In this document: piece after piece, positions 5,326-9,018 of the stretch
How the letters are laid out: every line of letters begins with the position of its first letter
Numbering within the stretch: position 1 is the stretch's first letter
Assembly: GCA_013151365.1 (NCBI GenBank)
Contig: JAADIK010000091.1
Span: 1-9,018 of the forward strand
Reading direction: 5' to 3'
Length of the DNA: 9,018 nucleotides
Source: Deltaproteobacteria bacterium
Lineage (GTDB): Bacteria; Desulfobacterota; Desulfobulbia; Desulfobulbales; Desulfobulbaceae
The notes under the pieces: generated by a model
What the model was told of the DNA's origin: nothing
Databases searched by the model: none
What the model saw: only the letters and a program-made list of their open reading frames with translations
Program-made: the position numbers and the translations under genes

Positions 5326-6240
5326 ATGAATAAGAGACTGTTGGCCGGTTGTTTCCTGGTGTTGGCGGCGGTTGCCGTATTTTTTGTCTTGCATGGTGGT
5401 AGCGGTCCGGATGTACGAAAGAGAGCCAGCGAAACGCCCCCCAAGGAACCATTGACCGCCAGGGAGATAGAAGGTTCGCGCCGACCGGATGCGGGGACGG
5501 GGCGGGCCGGTATCCGGGGGAAAGATGTTCGTTTATCTGTTGCTGTTGCCGGGAAGGACCGCGAACTAAAACCGGGAGAGAGCGGCCTGGATACCGGGGG
5601 GATGGCCCGGTCTGCCGGCAAGGAAGACTCGCAGGAGTCTTTTCCCCGCGTTGCGACGGACACGAAGAAGGTTGTGGCAATGGTCAACGGCCAGCCGGTA
5701 ACCATGGGCGACGTCATTGCCCCCGGCGTTCTGCAGGCGGGTGATTCCCTGCCTGAGAGTACCTACAGGAATTTCCTGAAGCAGGCGGTCGACCAGTCGC
5801 TCCTGGTCGGGAAGGCCGAAGAGCTGGGGATTGCGGATAGCGATGATATGGCCGCGATAGCGGACAGCATGAGAAAGGATATTGAAGAGATGGGGCTGTC
5901 CTCCTCTGATGAGGAGAAAGAATGGGAGGTGAACAAGTTCACCAAGATGGCCGTTATCGATGAGCTGTATCGCCGGGAAGGGCTGGTTCCGAAGAAGGTC
6001 AGCCGGGCTGAAGTAAATGAGTACTATGACAGTCATGGCGATGAGTACGGCTGGCTGCGTGAACGTGAAGCCGCCAGGGGAACAAGTCCGGATGAAATAG
6101 AGAAAAAGGTCCGGCGTCAGATCGAGCGTGACCTGGAAGTCCCGCGCATTAAGGAAATCAGAGAAAAGCGCGAGGCCTACATCCAGGCCCTGCACGAAGA
6201 CGCCGATATCCAAATGGTGAAGCAGAACGGAATGCCGTAA
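5326..6240 (+). CDS. Membrane-anchored SurA N-terminal-domain chaperone lacking a PPIase domain
   Basis: This 304-residue protein has a basic start (MNKR) and a hydrophobic segment at about 5-22, best read as an uncleaved anchor or signal placing the rest in the periplasm. A polar linker rich in Pro, Gly and charged residues runs to about 115. The SurA_N-type chaperone domain follows: MVNGQPVTMGDV at 119-130, then LKQAVDQSLLVGKAEELGI and VSRAEVNEYYDSH from 225. In SurA and PrsA relatives a parvulin prolyl-isomerase domain of about 90 residues comes next, but here only a short connector leads straight to the charged C-terminal helix (DEIEKKVRRQIERDLE to ADIQM). It should bind unfolded exported proteins without isomerase activity. 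The start is supported by a modest GGAAAG at 5314-5319. No promoter fits between the upstream terminator and the ATG, so read-through from the beta-helix gene is likely, and that protein is a plausible client (inference). Confidence 0.8.
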   Translation: MNKRLLAGCFLVLAAVAVFFVLHGGSGPDVRKRASETPPKEPLTAREIEGSRRPDAGTGRAGIRGKDVRLSVAVAGKDRELKPGESGLDTGGMARSAGKEDSQESFPRVATDTKKVVAMVNGQPVTMGDVIAPGVLQAGDSLPESTYRNFLKQAVDQSLLVGKAEELGIADSDDMAAIADSMRKDIEEMGLSSSDEEKEWEVNKFTKMAVIDELYRREGLVPKKVSRAEVNEYYDSHGDEYGWLREREAARGTSPDEIEKKVRRQIERDLEVPRIKEIREKREAYIQALHEDADIQMVKQNGMP

Positions 6241-6328
6241 TCCTGCCCTTAGCCGTTTTTATCGAGGTCTTCCGGGCGGGCAGGCAACAATCATTGCTTC
6301 CCGGGCAGCGGACCAGGTAAAAAACAAG

Positions 6329-6366
6329 CCGGGGCAACCCCGTCCCGGTATCTTCTCCTGCCCCGG
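6329..6366. repeat. GC-rich inverted repeats downstream of the SurA-like gene
   Basis: CCGGGGCA (6329-6336) and TGCCCCGG (6359-6366) are exact reverse complements 22 bases apart. The first arm can instead fold locally as CGGGG-CAA-CCCCG (6330-6342). On the minus strand the short hairpin is followed five bases later by six T residues (6324-6319), so it could stop antisense transcription. On the + strand there is no T-run; it may help end the SurA-like transcript by another route. The rest of 6241-6395 shows nothing recognisable. Confidence 0.4.
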
Positions 6367-6395
6367 AGTCTGTGGGTTGGCGGTTCGATTGTCGT

Positions 6396-6424
6396 TTGAC
6401 AGCTATGTTCCTTGTGCGTATATT
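6396..6424 (+). promoter_or_regulatory. Strong sigma-70-type promoter of the metal-resistance operon
   Basis: TTGACA (6396-6401) matches the -35 consensus exactly, and TATATT (6419-6424) matches the -10 at five of six positions with the ideal 17-base spacer. Transcription should start near 6431, about 38 bases before the repressor gene. It drives the repressor and the overlapping ATPase gene. Confidence 0.75.
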
Positions 6425-6452
6425 AATGCTTAATGGTTGAATAGTTGCTCAA
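6422..6452 (+). promoter_or_regulatory. Operator-like dyads over the metal-operon promoter start
   Basis: Two inverted repeats lie at and just after the -10 box: ATTAA-TGC-TTAAT (6422-6434) and TTGAATAGTTGCTCAA (6437-6452, TTGA against TCAA with imperfect inner symmetry). ArsR/SmtB repressors bind AT-rich dyads of this TTGAA-to-TTCAA style overlapping their own promoters. The location strongly suggests autoregulation by the downstream repressor; which dyad is bound cannot be told. Confidence 0.5.
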
Positions 6453-6468
6453 ATGATGAGGATAAAAA

Positions 6469-6831
6469 ATGACTGAAATCTGCAGGGGACATGAAGAACA
6501 CCGGGACCGGATCGCCGCCGGCAGGCGGAGGGTGCCCGATCGGGAGGCCCTTCTGGAGGTAGCGGATTTTTTCGATGCCCTGGGTAATCCCACCCGGCTG
6601 AAAATCCTGTACGCCCTGACCGGGGCGGAACTGTGTACCTGCGATCTGGCGAGTATCGCCGAACTGTCGGTTTCCGCCATCTCCCACCAGCTGAGAATAC
6701 TCCGGGACCGAAAAATTATTTCCTTCCGGAAAGAAGGCAAAAACGTGTTCTACCGGTTGCGGGACCAGCATATTGTCGACCTGCTGTCGGTCGCCATGGA
6801 ACACATGGAAGAGGGACCGGCTCATGGCTGA
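6469..6831 (+). CDS. cadC: ArsR/SmtB-family metal-sensing repressor, CadC type
   Basis: This 120-residue cytosolic winged-helix dimer should repress its own operon and let go when it binds a soft or borderline metal. The fold is clear: FFDALGNPTRLKILYAL (34-50), the recognition helix SVSAISHQLRILRD (67-80) and the wing FRKEGKNVFYRL (86-97). ELCTCDLA carries Cys56 and Cys58, the core of the CadC-type alpha3N site for Cd/Pb. The N-terminus adds Cys5, His8 and His11 as likely further ligands, where CadC itself uses two Cys. The alpha5 site for Zn is also intact: Asp99, His101, His112 and Glu115, with the same spacing as CadC Asp101, His103, His114 and Glu117. GAGG at 6458-6461 lies seven bases before the ATG. 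The stop codon overlaps the ATPase start by eight bases, so the two are translationally coupled. Cd/Pb/Zn specificity is inferred from these ligands. Confidence 0.92.
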   Translation: MTEICRGHEEHRDRIAAGRRRVPDREALLEVADFFDALGNPTRLKILYALTGAELCTCDLASIAELSVSAISHQLRILRDRKIISFRKEGKNVFYRLRDQHIVDLLSVAMEHMEEGPAHG

Positions 6832-8899
6832 ACCTGTAAAACTGCGCCTTGAAGGGTTGGATTGTGCCAACTGCGCGGCAAAAATCGAAGACACCTTGAA
6901 GAAAGCGGGTTTCCAGCGCGTTTCCGTGAATTTTGTAAAGCGGGAGGTCACGCTGGAAGGGGATGCGGATAAAGCCCGGGCGATAATCCGCCGGCTTGAA
7001 CCGGGGATCCGGGTGCTGGACGCAGCCGCCCCCGGTCACGTGGACGACGGTGACGATTCCCGGCGGCTGCCGGTGTTCATGATCGCCGCCGTCATCCTGT
7101 TTGTACCGGGCCTGGTTCTCCGGTACGGATACGGTCTGAACGGGACGGCGCTCATGGTCGTGTTCGCTGCGGCCTACCTGCTCGCGGGCTGGAAGGTGCT
7201 GAAGAACGCCTTTCTTAATTCCATCCGCGGCAACCTGTTCGATGAGAATTTTCTCATGGCCATCGCCACCTTCGGGGCATTCGCCATCGGTGAATTTCCG
7301 GAAGCTGCGGGCGTCATGATTTTTTTCATGGTGGGTGAATACTTCCAGGACCAGGCGATCAATCGATCGCGGCGGTCCGTGCGCTCCCTCCTGGCGCTGA
7401 AGGTCGATTTCGCGAACCTGCTTGAGGACGGGAAAGTGGTGCGGGTCGATCCCGAAAACCTGCGGCCGGGGCACCGGATCGTCGTTCGTCCGGGTGAACG
7501 GATTCCGGTGGACGGCATCGTCATCAGCGGCTCGTCCGGCCTGGACACCTCCGCCCTTACCGGTGAAAGCATGCCGCGCCCGGTAACAGCAGGGGAGGAC
7601 GTCCTCTCGGGATCGGTCAACCTGAACGGGCTGCTCACCATCGAAGTCACGAAGAAACTGAACGAATCCACCATTGCCAGGATCCTGGAGCTGGTGGAAA
7701 ATGCCACTGCGAGAAAAGCGAAAACAGAACAATTCATCACGACCTTTGCCCGCTATTACACCCCGGTTGTGGTGCTGCTGGCCGTGCTGGTCGCCCTGGT
7801 GCCGCCGCTGGCCACCGGTGCCCCATACCCGGTCTGGATCTACCGGGCGCTGGTGTTGCTGGTCATCTCCTGCCCCTGTGCCCTGGTGTTATCCATTCCC
7901 CTGGGCTACTTCGGCGGCATCGGCAAAGCGGCGAAAAGCGGAATCCTGGTCAAAGGCTCCAATTTTCTGGATGCCCTGTCCGCGGTGACCGTGGTGGCGA
8001 TGGACAAGACCGGTACCTTGACCAAGGGCGTGTTCAAGGTTGCCGAAATCGTGACGCGGAATGGTTTCCGGCCGGAAGAGTTGTTGAAATACGCGGCCCT
8101 TGCCGAAGTCCATTCATCCCACCCCATCGCCGCGGCTGTTCGCGACGCATGGGAAGGCACCATTGATCCCGCGGTTGTCCGCGAGGTTGAAGAACAGGCG
8201 GGGGCCGGTGTCATCGCCAGGACCGACGATCTGGAGATCATGGTGGGCAACGACCGGCTTCTGCACGAACAGGGAATCGACCATGACACCTGTCATGTCA
8301 GGGGCACGGTGGTCCACGTCGTGGTGGATCGGACCTACGCCGGTTACCTGGTCATTGCCGACGAAATCAAAGAAGATAGCGCGGCTGCCGTTCGCGAGCT
8401 GAAAAAACTGGGCGTTCGGAGAATCGTCATGGTCACCGGCGACAGCCGGGACGTGGCAGAGGCCGTTGCCCGGGAAGCGGGGGTGGATGAAGTCTATGCC
8501 CGGTTGCTGCCGGAAGACAAGGTGGCGGTGGTCGAAGGGCTGCAGCACGAAAACGGCAACCAGGGCAAAGTCGCGTTTGTCGGTGACGGTATCAATGACG
8601 CGCCGGTGATTGCCCTGGCGGATATCGGCATTGCCATGGGCGGGCTGGGAAGCGACGCCGCCATCGAAACCGCCGACATCGTTATCATGGACGACAAGCT
8701 CTCCAAGGTCGCCGCCGGGATGCGGCTCGCCCGCCGTACCCGGAACACCGTCATGCAGAACATCGTCCTCGCCCTGAGCGTCAAATTGGTGTTCATTGTC
8801 CTCGGCGTCTTCGGCGAAGCCACCATGTGGGAAGCCGTATTCGCCGACGTCGGTGTTACCATGGTCGCCGTCGCCAACGCGATCCGGATTCTCCGCTGA
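6824..8899 (+). CDS. cadA: P1B-2-type Zn/Cd/Pb-exporting ATPase
   Basis: This 691-residue inner-membrane pump should use ATP to expel Cd2+, Zn2+ and Pb2+ from the cytosol. One N-terminal heavy-metal-associated domain has GLDCANC with Cys14 and Cys17. Four membrane segments follow between about 82 and 200. The actuator loop has TGES at 246-249, the transport helix has the CPC metal site at 350-352, and the phosphorylation motif DKTGTLT starts at Asp394. The nucleotide domain has SSHP with His433-Pro434, and the hinge GDGINDAP is at 587-594. In the last two membrane helices Lys654 and Asp675 keep the 21-residue spacing of Lys693 and Asp714 in E. coli ZntA, the P1B-2 signature. An upstream in-frame ATG at 6773 exists, but its extra 17 residues do not resemble the family. 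The ATG at 6824 has GAGGG at 6811-6815 and overlaps the repressor stop, so it is the likelier start. Confidence 0.95.
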   Translation: MAEPVKLRLEGLDCANCAAKIEDTLKKAGFQRVSVNFVKREVTLEGDADKARAIIRRLEPGIRVLDAAAPGHVDDGDDSRRLPVFMIAAVILFVPGLVLRYGYGLNGTALMVVFAAAYLLAGWKVLKNAFLNSIRGNLFDENFLMAIATFGAFAIGEFPEAAGVMIFFMVGEYFQDQAINRSRRSVRSLLALKVDFANLLEDGKVVRVDPENLRPGHRIVVRPGERIPVDGIVISGSSGLDTSALTGESMPRPVTAGEDVLSGSVNLNGLLTIEVTKKLNESTIARILELVENATARKAKTEQFITTFARYYTPVVVLLAVLVALVPPLATGAPYPVWIYRALVLLVISCPCALVLSIPLGYFGGIGKAAKSGILVKGSNFLDALSAVTVVAMDKTGTLTKGVFKVAEIVTRNGFRPEELLKYAALAEVHSSHPIAAAVRDAWEGTIDPAVVREVEEQAGAGVIARTDDLEIMVGNDRLLHEQGIDHDTCHVRGTVVHVVVDRTYAGYLVIADEIKEDSAAAVRELKKLGVRRIVMVTGDSRDVAEAVAREAGVDEVYARLLPEDKVAVVEGLQHENGNQGKVAFVGDGINDAPVIALADIGIAMGGLGSDAAIETADIVIMDDKLSKVAAGMRLARRTRNTVMQNIVLALSVKLVFIVLGVFGEATMWEAVFADVGVTMVAVANAIRILR

Positions 8900-9018
8900 C
8901 CGTAAGTCGCCACAGGCACCCCATCTTCACGCGGTCACTTCCGCCCGCATAGAGGGACTATCGGAGTCTCCCTTCGGTCGCTTACCTGCGAACGGAAGCG
9001 ACTACGTAAATCTGTGGC
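8900..9018. other. Intergenic end of window with inverted repeats
   Basis: No gene is seen in these 119 bases. A hairpin GTCGCTT (8977-8983) with AAGCGAC (8996-9002) and an adjacent bulged one, AGGGACT (8953-8959) against AG-TCTCCCT (8965-8973), stand side by side, without T-runs. GCCACAG (8909-8915) and CTGTGGC (9012-9018) are reverse complements that bracket both. The set could be a termination region for the ATPase or a palindromic repeat element cut by the window edge. Confidence 0.4.

Noticed and set aside
5341..5352. Lipoprotein signal (LAGC) in the SurA-like protein
   Set aside because: The Cys is residue 9 with only two hydrophobic residues between the basic start and the lipobox, and the hydrophobic stretch continues after it. 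A membrane anchor fits better.
6773..6823. Upstream ATG extending the ATPase by 17 residues
   Set aside because: The extension lies within the repressor frame overlap and does not resemble the heavy-metal-associated domain start. The ATG at 6824 has a well-placed GAGGG and a coupled overlap with the repressor stop.
6716..7732. Long minus-strand open frame opposite the repressor and ATPase genes
   Set aside because: It is antisense to strongly conserved coding sequence and shows no recognisable domain.

Overview
The window reads as chromosomal DNA from a Gram-negative bacterium with a moderately GC-rich genome. It encodes a SurA-like envelope chaperone, a secreted parallel beta-helix protein, a BcsL/CelD-type acyltransferase, and a CadC/CadA-type metal resistance pair. 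The gene styles and GC-rich palindromic intergenic DNA would suit a Desulfobacterota-like (deltaproteobacterial) lineage, but that assignment is inference only. All six well-supported genes lie on the + strand. I see no tRNA, rRNA, CRISPR array, transposase or integrase.

Region by region: positions 1-327 are non-coding as far as I can tell. They hold a perfect 9-bp inverted repeat (58-85) and a strongly structured leader (about 163-313). The leader ends in an intrinsic-terminator-like hairpin right before the ribosome binding site of an adenine/adenosine deaminase gene (328-1335). The deaminase carries the LDSSE signature of the fungal Aah1/Pseudomonas adenine deaminase branch, so adenine is the likelier substrate. 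Positions 1336-1808 hold a probable terminator, a second perfect 9-bp palindrome and a roughly 110-bp nested palindromic stretch. Next comes a BcsL/CelD-family GNAT-like protein (1809-3233), then 450 bp of AT-rich non-coding DNA.

From 3684 comes a secreted right-handed parallel beta-helix protein with about 16 Asn/Gly-rich coils of about 22 residues. A decayed out-of-frame copy of its last codons follows its stop codon, and then a textbook terminator (5270-5302). Only 23 bases later a membrane-anchored SurA-like chaperone that lacks the parvulin domain begins (5326-6240). The spacing leaves no room for a separate promoter, so the chaperone is probably made by read-through from the beta-helix transcript. 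That would fit a chaperone serving the exported beta-helix protein.

The last unit is a compact metal-resistance operon. A strong sigma-70-like promoter with operator-like dyads drives an ArsR/SmtB repressor of the CadC type (6469-6831). Its stop overlaps the start of a P1B-2-type Zn/Cd/Pb exporting ATPase (6824-8899). The repressor presumably binds its own promoter and releases it when Cd, Pb or Zn occupies its sites.

The most interesting candidate for something undescribed is the deaminase leader. By eye it has mutually exclusive aptamer-like, antiterminator and terminator pairings and a possible pseudoknot, the layout expected of a transcription-terminating riboswitch. It resembles no purine riboswitch I know. 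This rests on hand pairing in GC-rich DNA and needs covariation evidence.
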